Shown: positions 8,072 to 17,256 of the stretch, piece by piece | Position numbering within the stretch: the first letter of the stretch is position 1 | Layout: every line of letters begins with the position of its first letter | Assembly: GCF_025398255.1 (NCBI RefSeq) | Contig: NZ_JAODNW010000023.1 | Span: 20,056-84,055, forward strand | DNA length: 64,000 nt | Direction: 5' to 3' | Origin: Chelativorans intermedius | GTDB lineage: Bacteria; Pseudomonadota; Alphaproteobacteria; Rhizobiales; Rhizobiaceae | Notes under the pieces: model-generated | The model's input: the letters and a program-made list of their open reading frames with translations, nothing else | The model's database searches: none | Told to the model about the DNA's origin: nothing | Made by a program: the position numbers and the translations under genes

Positions 8072-8605
8072 TCAGCAAACGGCTGCCTTCGCCTTCCTCT
8101 CCATGACCTCCCTGTAGGCCGCGTGCAACCTCTCGCGCACGCCCGGCCCTGCGCGGGGAAGCGTCGGCATAATGCCCAGATGCTCCTCGCGCAGCTCCTC
8201 CATGAACTCCTCCCACAGCGCCGGGCCGCCCTCCTCCAGCAACTGCGCGCGGATCGACAGCTCTTCCGTCACCGGCAGCCATTTGCGGCCCCAGGCGCCG
8301 ATCAGGGCGAAGACGGGCAGAAGCTCGATGCCCTTCTCCGTCAGGCTATAGATCGCCTTCTGCTTATGGCTCGGATCGTCCCGCTTCGAGATGACGCCTT
8401 CCGCCAGGAGCCGTCGCAGCCGGTCGGCCAGGATGTTGGAGGCGATTCCCTCCTGGTTCTGGGAAAGCAGCTCGCGAAAGTGCCGGCGATTCCCGAACAT
8501 CATGTCGCGCACGACGATCAAGGACCATTTGTCCCCCAGCACCTCCAGCGTGAGATTGATGGGGCAGCCCGAGCGGTGGGTGGTGTCTTCCTTGTCGACG
8601 GTCAA
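8072..8605 (-). CDS. HxlR family transcriptional regulator
   Basis: The 177-residue protein begins with the HxlR hallmark CPINLTLEVLGDKWSLIVVRDM, then a winged helix (RHFRELLSQNQEGIASNILADRLRRLLAEGVI and a KAIYSLTEKG wing). An extra C-terminal helical segment makes it longer than the minimal family. The start is TTG at 8605, supported by a strong GGAGG 6 nt upstream; there is no ATG or GTG near the domain start. It is divergent from the DHFR-like cassette, and an 8-bp inverted repeat lies between them. Autoregulation and control of the cassette are likely but inferred. Confidence 0.92.
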   Translation of the reverse strand: MTVDKEDTTHRSGCPINLTLEVLGDKWSLIVVRDMMFGNRRHFRELLSQNQEGIASNILADRLRRLLAEGVISKRDDPSHKQKAIYSLTEKGIELLPVFALIGAWGRKWLPVTEELSIRAQLLEEGGPALWEEFMEELREEHLGIMPTLPRAGPGVRERLHAAYREVMERKAKAAVC

Positions 8606-8621
8606 TCCGATCCTCCGAACA

Positions 8622-8648
8622 AAACCGATTGTAATGTAGGATCGGTTT
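8622..8648. promoter_or_regulatory. Inverted-repeat operator for the HxlR regulator
   Basis: AAACCGAT (8622-8629) and ATCGGTTT (8641-8648) form perfect 8-bp arms separated by 11 nt. The left arm and spacer contain a TACAAT -10-like element for the regulator on the minus strand (8633-8628). The right arm overlaps a TTGACT -35-like element (8647-8652) for the divergent cassette. Binding here could repress both directions. Confidence 0.65.
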
Positions 8649-8731
8649 GACTAATCTACAACCAGTTGCAAAATGCAATCACAATGCCATGTCACCGGCT
8701 GACCACCATTGAAGGTCGCGCGGAGGAGAGA

Positions 8732-9262
8732 ATGGCCAGGCTTGTCTTCGCAATGAACCTGTCGCTGGACGGGTATGTCGATCACCAGAACTTTGCCCCG
8801 GGGCCTGAGCTCTTTCGCCACTGGACAGAGCATGTGCACAGGCTGACCGGCTCTGTTTACGGCCGCCGCACGTACGAAATCATGCGCTACTGGGATGATG
8901 ACCATCCAGAATGGACTGCGGAGGAGCACGCGTTTGCGATGCAATGGCGGCGCCAGCCGAAGTGGGTTGCTTCGCGCACGTTGAAATCGATCGGCCCCAA
9001 CGCAACCCTCGTCGAGGGAGACATCGAGGCGACGATACGGGACCTGAAGGACCGGCTCGAAGGCGAAATCGCCGTTGCCGGACCGGATCTGGCGGGGAGT
9101 CTGACCGATCTCGCCATGATCGACGAATACCGGCTCTACTTCCACCCTATCGTGCTTGGCCACGGCAAGCCCTTCTTTGTCGGGCGGCGGCCGCGACTGC
9201 GCCTCCTGGCCTGCGACCTTGTCGACGAGGATACGGTGAGGCTGACCTACATTCCCACCTAG
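8732..9262 (+). CDS. RibD C-terminal / dihydrofolate reductase-like protein (copy 1)
   Basis: The 176-residue protein starts ARLVFAMNLSLDGYVD, the first strand of the RibD-C/DHFR fold. It contains VYGRRTYEIM, the nucleotide-binding IAVAGPDLAGSLTDLAMIDEYRL and the end strand LYFHPIVLGHGKPFF. These proteins are usually annotated as dihydrofolate-reductase-family but their substrates are unknown. The ATG at 8732 is preceded by GGAGGAGAG. It is the first gene of the cassette opposite the HxlR regulator; a related copy lies at 9842-10393. Confidence 0.88.
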   Translation: MARLVFAMNLSLDGYVDHQNFAPGPELFRHWTEHVHRLTGSVYGRRTYEIMRYWDDDHPEWTAEEHAFAMQWRRQPKWVASRTLKSIGPNATLVEGDIEATIRDLKDRLEGEIAVAGPDLAGSLTDLAMIDEYRLYFHPIVLGHGKPFFVGRRPRLRLLACDLVDEDTVRLTYIPT

Positions 9263-9344
9263 CTGCTGCGCCACGCCGCGGCGGGCAGATCGCCGACATG
9301 CACTCTCGTTTCGCGGGGCGACGGAAAGACCGGGGGAGGATGAA

Positions 9345-9842
9345 ATGACGGATCTGAGAGACATGGCGCACAGATGCTACCACGCTTACCTCGACAAGGA
9401 TCGCGCGGCGATCGAGGCGCTGATCGCCGAAGACTTTCATTTCTCAAGCCCGCTCGACAACCGCATCGACCGCAAGACCTACTTCGAGCGCTGCTGGCCG
9501 AGCAGCGAAACGATCTCGGACTTCCGCTTCATCCGTCTCGTGGAGCACGGGCATCAGGTCTTCGTCACCTATGAAGGGCTGTGGCGGGGCCTGCTGCGCA
9601 CGATGCGGGTGCCGCTGCTCGTCCTCCACGGCACCGCCGATCCCATCTTCCCGTCGCAGCACGGCGCCTTGCTTGCCGAGTCCGTCACGGGAGTGAGGTT
9701 CGCGAAGCTGGAAGGCGGCGGCCACGAACTGCATTCACGCCATTGGGACCGGATCATCGAGGCAATCGCCGCGCACGCAGCCAATCCAGGGCATTCGGCG
9801 AAAACAGGGATGCAAACCGCGTTCGAAACAGGAGCGAAGTGA
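9345..9842 (+). CDS. Chimeric ORF: SnoaL-like N-terminus joined to alpha/beta-hydrolase C-terminus
   Basis: The 165-residue ORF looks like an in-frame deletion fusion. Residues 1-78 match a SnoaL/NTF2-like domain (RCYHAYLDKDRAAIEALIAEDFHFSSPLDN, then FFRFIRLVEHG-type strands). From about residue 85 the sequence changes to the C-terminal third of an alpha/beta hydrolase (MRVPLLVLHGTADPIFP with the acid Asp, and EGGGHELHSRHWDRI with the His). The hydrolase nucleophile region is absent, so hydrolase activity is not expected, and the SnoaL cone is incomplete. It overlaps the next gene by one base (TGATG). It may be a non-functional relic still translated in the operon. Confidence 0.7.
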   Translation: MTDLRDMAHRCYHAYLDKDRAAIEALIAEDFHFSSPLDNRIDRKTYFERCWPSSETISDFRFIRLVEHGHQVFVTYEGLWRGLLRTMRVPLLVLHGTADPIFPSQHGALLAESVTGVRFAKLEGGGHELHSRHWDRIIEAIAAHAANPGHSAKTGMQTAFETGAK

Positions 9843-10393
9843 TGAGACGCCTTGTCGTCTGGAACATGATGACCCTCGATGGCCACTTCGAGGGCAAAAC
9901 CCCGTGGGATCTCGGCTTTCACGAGTTGGTATGGGGTGACGAGCTGGAATCGTTCTCGCTTGAACAGGGCAAGGAGATCGGCACGCTGCTTTTCGGGCGG
10001 CGCACCTATGAAGGCATGGCCAGCTACTGGAAGAACGAGACCGGGGCGATTGCCGAGATGATGAACGCGGTGGAAAAGGCGGTGGCGACGCGAACACTTG
10101 GCGAGGTTACATGGAACAACACCCGGCTGCTGAAGGGTGAGGCCGCGCAGGCGGTCAGGGCGCTGAAAACGGAGGAAGGCAAGGACATCTACGTGTTCGG
10201 CAGCGCCCAACTGCTCACCTCTCTCCTTGAGGCCGGTCTTGTTGACGAATACCGCATCTGCGTCGTGCCGGTGGTGCTGGGCGGCGGCAATCCTCTGTTC
10301 AAGCCTCTGAGCCGGCCGGTTCGGATGCATCTCGCCAGTACGCGCCCGCTCAAGACCGGCGGCGTGGTCCTGACCTATGCGGTGGGCAGCTAG
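9842..10393 (+). CDS. RibD C-terminal / dihydrofolate reductase-like protein (copy 2)
   Basis: The 183-residue protein starts RRLVVWNMMTLDGHFEG and contains LLFGRRTYEGMASYW and DIYVFGSAQLLTSLLEAGLVDEYR, then VVPVVLGGGNPLFK. This is the classic RibD-C/DHFR-like pattern, closer to consensus than the copy at 8732. The start shares a base with the stop of the upstream chimeric ORF, and GGAG lies in range. Redox chemistry with NADPH is plausible from the fold; the substrate is unknown. Confidence 0.92.
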   Translation: MRRLVVWNMMTLDGHFEGKTPWDLGFHELVWGDELESFSLEQGKEIGTLLFGRRTYEGMASYWKNETGAIAEMMNAVEKAVATRTLGEVTWNNTRLLKGEAAQAVRALKTEEGKDIYVFGSAQLLTSLLEAGLVDEYRICVVPVVLGGGNPLFKPLSRPVRMHLASTRPLKTGGVVLTYAVGS

Positions 10394-10603
10394 CCTGAAG
10401 GGAACGAGGGCTCGCGCCGGCGCGGCTCCGGCTCGCTTCGCGGGAGGTTGCCACGACGCATCCGCCCAGCAGCGCAGCGATGGGGCCGGCTTGAGGGTTC
10501 GTCCGAACTTTTTCGCGCGGACCCGTCGGAAACGGCGGTCGCATTACGTCTTTTGGGACGAGCCGCACGCGGCATCCGATCGCCAACCACGGAGGAAGAC
10601 AAG

Positions 10604-11350
10604 ATGAGCCTGCCAAAGATCGTCTCCAGAAAGGAGTGGCTGGAGGCCCGAAAGGCGCTGCTTGCCAGGGAGAAGGAGCTGACGCGGGCACGCGACGCGT
10701 TGAATGCGCAGCGCCGCCGCCTGCCCATGGTGAAGATCGAGGAGCAATATATCTTCGAAGGATCCGACGGCAGGAAGAGACTGATCGACCTCTTCGAGGG
10801 GCGGCGCCAGCTCATCATCGACCATTTCATGTTCGATCCGCGCTGGGAGAAGGGCTGTCCCGGCTGCACGGGCGACGCCGACGAAATGTCGGACGGCCTC
10901 ATACGGCACCTGAACAGCCGCGACACCTCCTTCGCCTGCATATCGCGGGCGCCACTGGAGAAGATCGAGCGCTACAAGGCCGAGAGGGGCTGGCGCTTTC
11001 CCTGGTATTCTTCCTTCAGCAGCGACTTCAACTACGATTTCGGCGTGACCATCGACGAGCGCCGCGCCGCGCCGATCTACAACTACCGCACCAAGGAAGA
11101 GCATCTGAAGGCCGGCACCGGATACTACTTCGAAGGCGAGCAGCCCATCGAGAGATCCGGTCTGAGCTGTTTCCTGCGCGTCGGCGACGACGTCTATCAC
11201 ACCTACTCTACCTTCGCACGCGGCGACGAGGCGACCGGTGGCTCCTACTACTGGCTCGACCTGACCGCGCTCGGTCGGCAGGAGGAGTGGGAAGAACCGA
11301 AGGGACGCGTGGAAAGCGCGCGTGCCAACGTGCCCTTTTTCGACGAATGA
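10604..11350 (+). CDS. DUF899 thioredoxin-like protein
   Basis: The 248-residue protein has the DUF899 pattern: an N-terminal helix SRKEWLEARKALLAREKELTR, then DHFMFDPRWEKGCPGC with the CxxC-like pair, then ISRAPLEKIERYKAERGW and SSFNYDFGVT-type motif (SDFNYDFGVTIDE). The family has a thioredoxin fold; its role is not established. The ATG at 10604 follows GGAGG by 8 nt. A 210-nt gap separates it from the upstream gene. It belongs to the mixed detoxification-like cassette. Confidence 0.92.
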   Translation: MSLPKIVSRKEWLEARKALLAREKELTRARDALNAQRRRLPMVKIEEQYIFEGSDGRKRLIDLFEGRRQLIIDHFMFDPRWEKGCPGCTGDADEMSDGLIRHLNSRDTSFACISRAPLEKIERYKAERGWRFPWYSSFSSDFNYDFGVTIDERRAAPIYNYRTKEEHLKAGTGYYFEGEQPIERSGLSCFLRVGDDVYHTYSTFARGDEATGGSYYWLDLTALGRQEEWEEPKGRVESARANVPFFDE

Positions 11351-11367
11351 CGGGGGAGTTTTCAGGC

Positions 11368-12693
11368 ATGGAGGAACATGACGGTATAAGCCGGCGCCCG
11401 CTGCTGAAGGGTGCCGCGGCGTTGCTTGCGCTGGGCATTGCTGCCCCTGCCCGCGCAACCGCGGCGAATGGACGGACAGACGGGACCGGCGCGGCTTTCT
11501 CGCCCGATGCGCTCGCGGCCCTGCGCGCGACGATGGAGCGTCATGTCGCCGAAGGCTACCTGCCGGGTGCGGTGTGGCTTCTCCACCGCAATGGCGAGAC
11601 TCACGTGGGCACCGCCGGAACCTTCGAGCTTGGCGGCGGTCAGCCCATGGCGCGCGACACCATCTTCCGCGTCGCCTCCATCACCAAGCCGGTTACCGCC
11701 GCCATAGCGATGAAGCTGGTGGAGGATGGCGTCATCGGCCTCGACGATCCGGTGGACCCTTTGCTGCCGGAACTGGCCGCGCCGCGCGTGCTGGCAAGCA
11801 TCGAGGCGGAGCTGGAAGATACCGTGCCGGCGAAGCGCCCGGTCACACTGCGCCATCTCCTGACGCAGACCTTCGGGCTCGGCGCCATCATGGTTTTCCC
11901 CGAGCGATATCCGATCCAGGCCGCCATGCGCGAGGCCGGCCTTGCGCCATCATGGACGCTGCCGAAAATGTCGTCGGACGAGTACATGAAACGGCTCGGC
12001 GCGCTGCCGCTCGCCTATCAGCCGGGCGAACGCTTCCTCTACAACAACGGCCTCGACGTGGCCGGCATTCTGGTGGAGCGGGCGACCGGAAAGCGGCTCG
12101 CGGACGTCCTGCGCGAATGGCTGTTCGAGCCCTTGGGCATGGAGGACACCGGCTTCTTCGTGCCGCCGGAAAAGCAGCATCGGCTGCCCACCCAGTACGG
12201 GCCGGATTTCGCCGCCGGCGATGGCTCGCTCATCGTCTACGACGCCGATCTGGGGATCGACTTCACCACACCGCCACCCATGGATTCCGGCGCCGGCGGG
12301 CTGGTGACGACGGTCGATGACTACGCCGCCTTCACACGCATGATGCTGAACGCAGGGGAACTCGGCGGCATACGCATCCTCAGACCCGAAACGGTCGCCG
12401 AGATGACGCGCAACCAGCTGACCGAAGCGCAACGGCGCACCAGCGACGCCGCCCTCTTCATGGAGGATGGCGGCGCGAGCTGGGGACTCGGCATGTCGGT
12501 GGCGGTCCACCGGACCAAGCCCTGGCTCACGCCCGGCGCCTTCGGCTGGAACGGCGGGTACGGCACCACTGCCTATACGGACCCGACCAATGGCCTCACC
12601 GCCATGTTCTTCAGTCAGCGGATGATGGACTCTCCAGAGCCGCCAAAAACTTACGTCGATTTCTGGACTCAAGTCTACAAGGCGCTCGTCTGA
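11368..12693 (+). CDS. Exported serine hydrolase, class C beta-lactamase-related
   Basis: The 441-residue protein begins with a twin-arginine-type signal (ISRRPLLKGAAALLALGI, then APARA), so it is probably exported by Tat. The beta-lactamase/transpeptidase fold shows the SxxK motif in FRVASITKPVTA and the YxN motif in FLYNNGLDVAGIL. HLLTQTFGLG is a family signature. Relatives are esterases (EstB type) and D-aminopeptidases more often than true antibiotic-hydrolysing enzymes. I prefer ATG 11368, which has GGGGGAG about 10 nt upstream; an ATG at 11347 overlapping the previous stop is the alternative. Confidence 0.88.
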   Translation: MEEHDGISRRPLLKGAAALLALGIAAPARATAANGRTDGTGAAFSPDALAALRATMERHVAEGYLPGAVWLLHRNGETHVGTAGTFELGGGQPMARDTIFRVASITKPVTAAIAMKLVEDGVIGLDDPVDPLLPELAAPRVLASIEAELEDTVPAKRPVTLRHLLTQTFGLGAIMVFPERYPIQAAMREAGLAPSWTLPKMSSDEYMKRLGALPLAYQPGERFLYNNGLDVAGILVERATGKRLADVLREWLFEPLGMEDTGFFVPPEKQHRLPTQYGPDFAAGDGSLIVYDADLGIDFTTPPPMDSGAGGLVTTVDDYAAFTRMMLNAGELGGIRILRPETVAEMTRNQLTEAQRRTSDAALFMEDGGASWGLGMSVAVHRTKPWLTPGAFGWNGGYGTTAYTDPTNGLTAMFFSQRMMDSPEPPKTYVDFWTQVYKALV

Positions 12694-12722
12694 CCGGGCA
12701 GCCTCCACAGAAGGATCTTGCG

Positions 12723-13127
12723 ATGAAGAAGACACGCCATGGAAGCTGCCATTGCGGGGCGGTGCGCTTTTGCGCCGATCTGGACCTCGGCGACGGCACC
12801 AGCCGCTGCAACTGCTCCATCTGCGCCAAGGGGCGGTTCTGGAAGGCGATCGTCGCCGACGCGGATTTTCAGCTTCTCTCCGGCCAGGAGATGCTTAGCG
12901 AATACCGTTTCGGCAGCAACAGCATCGCCCACCTCTTCTGCCGCACCTGCGGGATCAAGCCCTTCGGTCGGGGCCGCCTGGAAGAGCTCGGCGGCACCTT
13001 CTACGCCATCAATGTCGCCTGCCTCGACGATGCGACCCCGGAGGAACTGGCCTCCGCACCCGTCGCCTTCGAGGACGGCCTCAACGATGCCTGGGACCGG
13101 GTGCCGGCCGAAACGCGCCATCTCTGA
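12723..13127 (+). CDS. GFA / CENP-V family zinc protein
   Basis: The 134-residue protein has the GFA zinc ligands in order: GSCHCGAV at the N-terminus, CNCSIC around residue 36 and FCRTCGI around residue 72. The family includes S-(hydroxymethyl)glutathione synthase-like proteins, but most members have no proven activity and the name glutathione-dependent formaldehyde-activating enzyme should be treated with care. It sits 29 nt after the serine hydrolase, in the same direction. Confidence 0.92.
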   Translation: MKKTRHGSCHCGAVRFCADLDLGDGTSRCNCSICAKGRFWKAIVADADFQLLSGQEMLSEYRFGSNSIAHLFCRTCGIKPFGRGRLEELGGTFYAINVACLDDATPEELASAPVAFEDGLNDAWDRVPAETRHL

Positions 13128-13214
13128 CAGGATCGGCGTGGAAAATTTCCGGCGCGGTGTCGGACGGCGCTCCCTTTCTTCGTCCTGGGTAGAAACGAGG
13201 AAGGAGACAGGATC

Positions 13215-13640
13215 ATGAGCCTGCACGCACAAGAGACATCCCGGCCCGCCCGGCGCCCGCTGCGCAGCACCGGCGCCGTCCTCTCGGGCCTGCTGCTGAT
13301 TTTCGCCGCCTCGCTTGCGACGGACCAGCTTTTCCATGCCATCGGCGTCTATCCTCCCTGGGGCGAGCCGATGAGCACCGGCCAATACCTTCTGGCCCTT
13401 GCCTACCGCGTCGTCTACGCGGTGGCGGGCAGTTATGTCGCCGCCCGCTTCGCGCCGACACGGCCCATGCTGCACGCCCTGGTCCTCGGCGCCATCGGCG
13501 TGCTGCTGAGCGCTGCCGGCGCCGCGGCCATGTGGCACATGGGCGACCACTGGTATCCGGTCTCTCTCGTCCTGATCTCGCTCCCCTGCGCCTGGGCCGG
13601 CGGCATGCTGTATCTCAGATCCCGGCACCACGAGTCCTGA
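13215..13640 (+). CDS. Small integral membrane protein
   Basis: The 141-residue protein has four predicted membrane helices (VLSGLLLIFAASLATDQLF, the YLLALAYRVVYAVAGSYVA segment, LVLGAIGVLLSAAGAAAMW, and VSLVLISLPCAWAGGMLYL). The N-terminus is basic. I do not recognise a functional family. It is followed after 17 nt by the YciI-like gene, so the two are probably cotranscribed. Confidence 0.82.
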   Translation: MSLHAQETSRPARRPLRSTGAVLSGLLLIFAASLATDQLFHAIGVYPPWGEPMSTGQYLLALAYRVVYAVAGSYVAARFAPTRPMLHALVLGAIGVLLSAAGAAAMWHMGDHWYPVSLVLISLPCAWAGGMLYLRSRHHES

Positions 13641-13657
13641 CAACCCTGGAGGAAGCC

Positions 13658-14059
13658 ATGCGCTACATGATGTTGATGATCCCCGCCGGATATGAGCAAG
13701 CCCCTCCCGGCGCCATGCCCGAGGCCGAGCACGTGGACGCGATGATGCGCTACAACGCCGAGCTTCAGGAGGCTGGCGTTCTGGTGGCGCTCGATGGCCT
13801 GCACCCACCCTCCATGGGCGCGCGCGTCTCCTTCGCCACGGGCCAGCCGGTGGTCACGGACGGTCCCTTCGCAGAGGCGAAGGAAGTGGTGGGCGGCTAC
13901 TGGATCATCGACGTCGCCTCGCTGGAGGAGGCGGTGGAATGGGCGAAGCGCTGCCCCGGAAAGCCGAGCGAGACCATCGAGATCCGCAAGATCATGGCGG
14001 AGGAGGATTTCTCCGCCGAGGTACGGGACGTGCTCGACAGATACCCGAACGTGACGTAG
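13658..14059 (+). CDS. YciI-like / DGPF-domain protein
   Basis: The 133-residue protein starts MRYMMLMIPAGYE and contains VVTDGPFAEAKEVVGGYWII, the DGPF signature. It is a ferredoxin-like-fold domain found beside ECF sigma factors and in cassettes with DHFR-like, DUF899 and SnoaL-like genes. No sigma factor is present here. The ATG at 13658 follows GGAGGAAG. It is the last gene of the cassette and converges on the CDF transporter. Confidence 0.92.
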   Translation: MRYMMLMIPAGYEQAPPGAMPEAEHVDAMMRYNAELQEAGVLVALDGLHPPSMGARVSFATGQPVVTDGPFAEAKEVVGGYWIIDVASLEEAVEWAKRCPGKPSETIEIRKIMAEEDFSAEVRDVLDRYPNVT

Positions 14060-14060
14060 C

Positions 14061-14075
14061 GCGGGCAAGGCCCGC
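14061..14075. terminator. Bidirectional hairpin after the YciI-like gene
   Basis: GCGGGC-AAG-GCCCGC forms a perfect 6-bp stem immediately after the stop codon at 14059 and just before the stop of the minus-strand CDF gene at 14077. There is no U-tract. Confidence 0.55.
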
Positions 14076-14076
14076 T

Positions 14077-14970
14077 TCAGCCGCCGCCGTTCCCGTTCTT
14101 GGCCTTGTGCGCCGGCTCCACGTGGATGGTGACGCGGACGCCGGAAAACGCCGCTTCCAGCGCATCCTCGATGCGGTCGCAGATGCGATGAGCGCGCTCC
14201 ACCGTCATGTCCGAGGGCACCACAAGGTGGAACTCGATGAAGCGGGCACGGCCTGCCTCGCGCGTCTTGAGATCGTGGAACTCCAGCGCCCCGTCGCTGT
14301 TGGCGTGCACGAGACGCTCGATCTCGGCCAGATCCTCCGGCTCGACCGCGACATCCATCAGCCCCTGCACCGAAGCTTTCACCATGTGCCAGCCATGCCA
14401 GAGAATGTTGACGGCGACGATGACGGCCATCAGCGGATCGAGCCACAGCCAGCCCGTGGCAAGCGCCATCAGAAGGCCGGCGATGACACCGGCTGAAGTG
14501 ACGACATCCGTCCACAGATGGCGTGCATCCGCCATCAGCGCCGGCGAGCGCGCGGCACGCCCCGCGCGCATGAGGATGGCGGCCCAGACGCCGTTGCCCA
14601 CCGCTGCAAACGCGTTGATTGCAAGCCCCACCGCCGGCACCGCCAGCGGGCTCGGCTGAGCGAAGGCCAGCACCGCCTCGCGCAGGATGAGAAGCGCGGC
14701 GACGACGATCAGCACCCCTTCCAGAACGGCGGAGAGATACTCCGCCTTGTGATGGCCGAAGGGGTGGTTGTCGTCGGCGGGCGTGTGCGCCACGCCGATG
14801 GCATACCAGGCCACGCCGGAAGCCACCACGTTGACGATGGACTCCATGGCGTCGGAGAACAGCGCCACCGAGCCTGTCAGCCACCAGGCCACAAGCTTGA
14901 GCGCGAAGATCGCCACACCGACGACGATGGACCAGAAGGACAGGCGCCGCACCCTGCTTGCCGATTTCAT
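14077..14970 (-). CDS. Cation diffusion facilitator (CDF) family transporter
   Basis: The 297-residue protein has six membrane helices and the CDF metal site: ALFSDAMESIVN in helix 2, DDNHPFGHHKAEYLSA in the following loop, and ALMADARHLWTDVVTSAGVI in helix 5. A cytoplasmic C-terminal domain (about residues 205-290) contains FHDLKTREAGRARFIEFHL and RICDRIEDAL. Family members export Zn, Fe, Co or Mn by proton antiport; the metal here is undetermined. I chose ATG 14970 with GGGAGG upstream rather than an upstream extension that runs into basic low-complexity sequence overlapping trpE(G). Confidence 0.92.
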   Translation of the reverse strand: MKSASRVRRLSFWSIVVGVAIFALKLVAWWLTGSVALFSDAMESIVNVVASGVAWYAIGVAHTPADDNHPFGHHKAEYLSAVLEGVLIVVAALLILREAVLAFAQPSPLAVPAVGLAINAFAAVGNGVWAAILMRAGRAARSPALMADARHLWTDVVTSAGVIAGLLMALATGWLWLDPLMAVIVAVNILWHGWHMVKASVQGLMDVAVEPEDLAEIERLVHANSDGALEFHDLKTREAGRARFIEFHLVVPSDMTVERAHRICDRIEDALEAAFSGVRVTIHVEPAHKAKNGNGGG

Positions 14971-15025
14971 GGCCTCCCGCACCCTCTCGATCCGGTCGCA
15001 GCGCAACCGGCGCGGCCGGCGGGCA

Positions 15026-17215
15026 TCACGCCGCCTCGACCTTCGCCCTGCGGGGCAGATGCGCCACCACATTCTCGATCATGCGCATCCCGGCGTTCTG
15101 CCCCAGCGTCATGATCGATTCGGGGTGGAACTGCACAGCCGCCACGGGCTCGCTTCTGTGTTCGACGGCCATCACCACGCCGTCCTCCGTCCGCGCCGTC
15201 ACGTCGAAGACATCGGGAAGATGCGCCGGATCGGCGATGATGGAATGGTAGCGCCCCACCGTCACTTCCTCCGGCAGGCCGGAGAAGACGAGGCTCTCCC
15301 CCGTCACGCGAATGCGCGAGGGCTTTCCATGCATGGGCTCGTCAAGCTGGCCCAGCGTGCCGCCATACGCTTCCACCAGCGCCTGCAGCCCAAGGCACAC
15401 GCCGAAGATGGGCAGCTTGCGTTCCCGCGCCCTGGCGATCGTCGCCTTGCAATCGAAATCGGACGGCGTGCCCGGCCCCGGCGACAGCACCACCAGATCG
15501 GGTGCCACGCGGTCGAACACAGCATCGTCCACCGGGGTGCGCACCGTGGTGACGGCAGCGCCCGTCTGGCGGAAATAATTGGCCAGCGTGTGCACGAAGG
15601 AATCCTCGTGATCGACAAGCAGGATCTTCACGCCCTGGCCCATCTTGGCCGTCTCTCTCGCCTCGTTCGCCATATTGGTCTTCCCTGCCTCGCGGATGGC
15701 CGAAAGCATGGCGGACGCCTTCAGCTCCGTCTCCGCCTCCTCCTCCGCACCGTCGGAATCATACAGAAGGGTGGCGCCCGCCCGCACCTCGGCAATGCCG
15801 TCCTTGATGCGGATCGTCCTCAGCGTCAGGCCGGTGTTCATGTCGCCGTTGAAATGCACCATGCCCACCGCCCCGCCATACCAGGCACGGGGGCTCTTCT
15901 CGTTGTCTTCGATGAAGCGCATGGCCCACAGCTTCGGCGCCCCGGTCACCGTCACCGCCCAGGCGTGGGAGAGGAAGGCGTCGAAGGCGTCCATCCCCTC
16001 GCGCAGCCGGCCCTCGATGTGGTCCACCGTATGGATGAGGCGCGAGTACATCTCGATCTGCCTGCGGCCGATGACCCGCACCGAGCCGGGCTCGCACACG
16101 CGCGACTTGTCGTTGCGGTCCACGTCGGAGCACATGGTCAGCTCCGCCTCGTCCTTCCTGGAGTTCAGGAGCTTCAGGATCTGCTCGGAGTCGGAGATGG
16201 CATCGTGGCCGCGCTTGATGGTGCCGGAGATGGGGCAGGTCTCCACGCGCCGCCCCGACACGCGCACGAACATCTCCGGCGAGGCGCCGATCAGATATTC
16301 GCGCTCGCCGAGATTGATGAAGAAGGAATAGGGGGACGGGTTGGTCTGCTTCAGGCGGCGAGAGATCTGCGACGGGCGGCTCTCGCAGCGCTCGAAGAAC
16401 ATCTGCCCCGGCACCACCTCGAAGAGGTCGCCGCGCCGGAAGCTCTCCTTGGCCTTCTCGACGAGCCGGGCATATTCGCCGGGCGCGTGGTCGCCGCGCG
16501 GCGGCCTCTCGGCCGCCGGCACGAAGGGTTCCACCTGCCCTTCCCTCGGCAGACCAGCGGTGGAAAAGCCCTCGCCCGCATAGTCATAACGGTCATGCCA
16601 GGCCGTGGCAGTATAGTGGTCGACGACAAGTATCTCGTCGGGCAGGTAAAGCACCAGGTCGCGCTGGCTTTGCGGACGCTCGAGCTTCAGCTCCACGGGA
16701 TCGAACTGAAAGGCGAGATCGTAGCCGAAGGCGCCGTAGAGCCCCAGATTGGCGTCGTCTGCGGTGTGGAACAGTCCGGTGATCGCCCGCAACACCGTGA
16801 AGACGGAAGGAAGGCGCGAGCGCTCCTCCTCCGATACCACCCCGCGCGGCTCGGCAACGGCAAGCGCCACGCAGGCGCGACCGCGCTCCCGCACCGTCAC
16901 GTCCGGCAGGCGGTCCACCGCCGCCGCCAGCGCCGGCAGCATTGCCTCCCCGCGCCGGTTCAGCGCCTCCAGCCTCATGGCGCGTCCGCGCGCCGAAATG
17001 GCCAGCGGAGGGTCGATGATGGCGGTGTCCCAGCGTGTGTAGCGGCCCGGATACTCGTAATTGGAGGAGAAAACGGCCCCCCGGCGCTCATCCAGCGCGT
17101 CGATATAGGTGTCGATGGCGCCCTCGTAGGGCGTTTCGCTGCGGCTGCGCACCACCCGGATGCCGCCTGCCGTGACAAACCGCTCGCTGCCGTCTTCCAA
17201 GACTTCCACGCTCAT
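15026..17215 (-). CDS. trpE(G): Anthranilate synthase, fused components I and II
   Basis: The 729-residue protein is the fused form typical of Rhizobiales. The chorismate-binding part (about 1-500) has [37 protein letters not shown] and the active-site [11 protein letters not shown] region. The glutamine amidotransferase part (about 530-729) has [20 protein letters not shown] with the nucleophile Cys, and [10 protein letters not shown] with His and Glu. It makes anthranilate from chorismate and glutamine, the first step of tryptophan synthesis. A trpL leader with Trp codons and alternative hairpins precedes it, so attenuation by tryptophan is expected. The start at 17215 has GGGAGCGGAGA upstream. 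Confidence 0.97.
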   Translation of the reverse strand: MSVEVLEDGSERFVTAGGIRVVRSRSETPYEGAIDTYIDALDERRGAVFSSNYEYPGRYTRWDTAIIDPPLAISARGRAMRLEALNRRGEAMLPALAAAVDRLPDVTVRERGRACVALAVAEPRGVVSEEERSRLPSVFTVLRAITGLFHTADDANLGLYGAFGYDLAFQFDPVELKLERPQSQRDLVLYLPDEILVVDHYTATAWHDRYDYAGEGFSTAGLPREGQVEPFVPAAERPPRGDHAPGEYARLVEKAKESFRRGDLFEVVPGQMFFERCESRPSQISRRLKQTNPSPYSFFINLGEREYLIGASPEMFVRVSGRRVETCPISGTIKRGHDAISDSEQILKLLNSRKDEAELTMCSDVDRNDKSRVCEPGSVRVIGRRQIEMYSRLIHTVDHIEGRLREGMDAFDAFLSHAWAVTVTGAPKLWAMRFIEDNEKSPRAWYGGAVGMVHFNGDMNTGLTLRTIRIKDGIAEVRAGATLLYDSDGAEEEAETELKASAMLSAIREAGKTNMANEARETAKMGQGVKILLVDHEDSFVHTLANYFRQTGAAVTTVRTPVDDAVFDRVAPDLVVLSPGPGTPSDFDCKATIARARERKLPIFGVCLGLQALVEAYGGTLGQLDEPMHGKPSRIRVTGESLVFSGLPEEVTVGRYHSIIADPAHLPDVFDVTARTEDGVVMAVEHRSEPVAAVQFHPESIMTLGQNAGMRMIENVVAHLPRRAKVEAA

Positions 17216-17256
17216 TCTCCGCTCCCTTGCAGATGCTGCCGGGAAGCCCCCATAAC

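Noticed and set aside
8653..8680. Clear -10 element for the DHFR-like cassette downstream of TTGACT
   Set aside because: The bases 17 nt downstream (about AAAATG) are a poor -10 match, so only the -35 overlap is reported.
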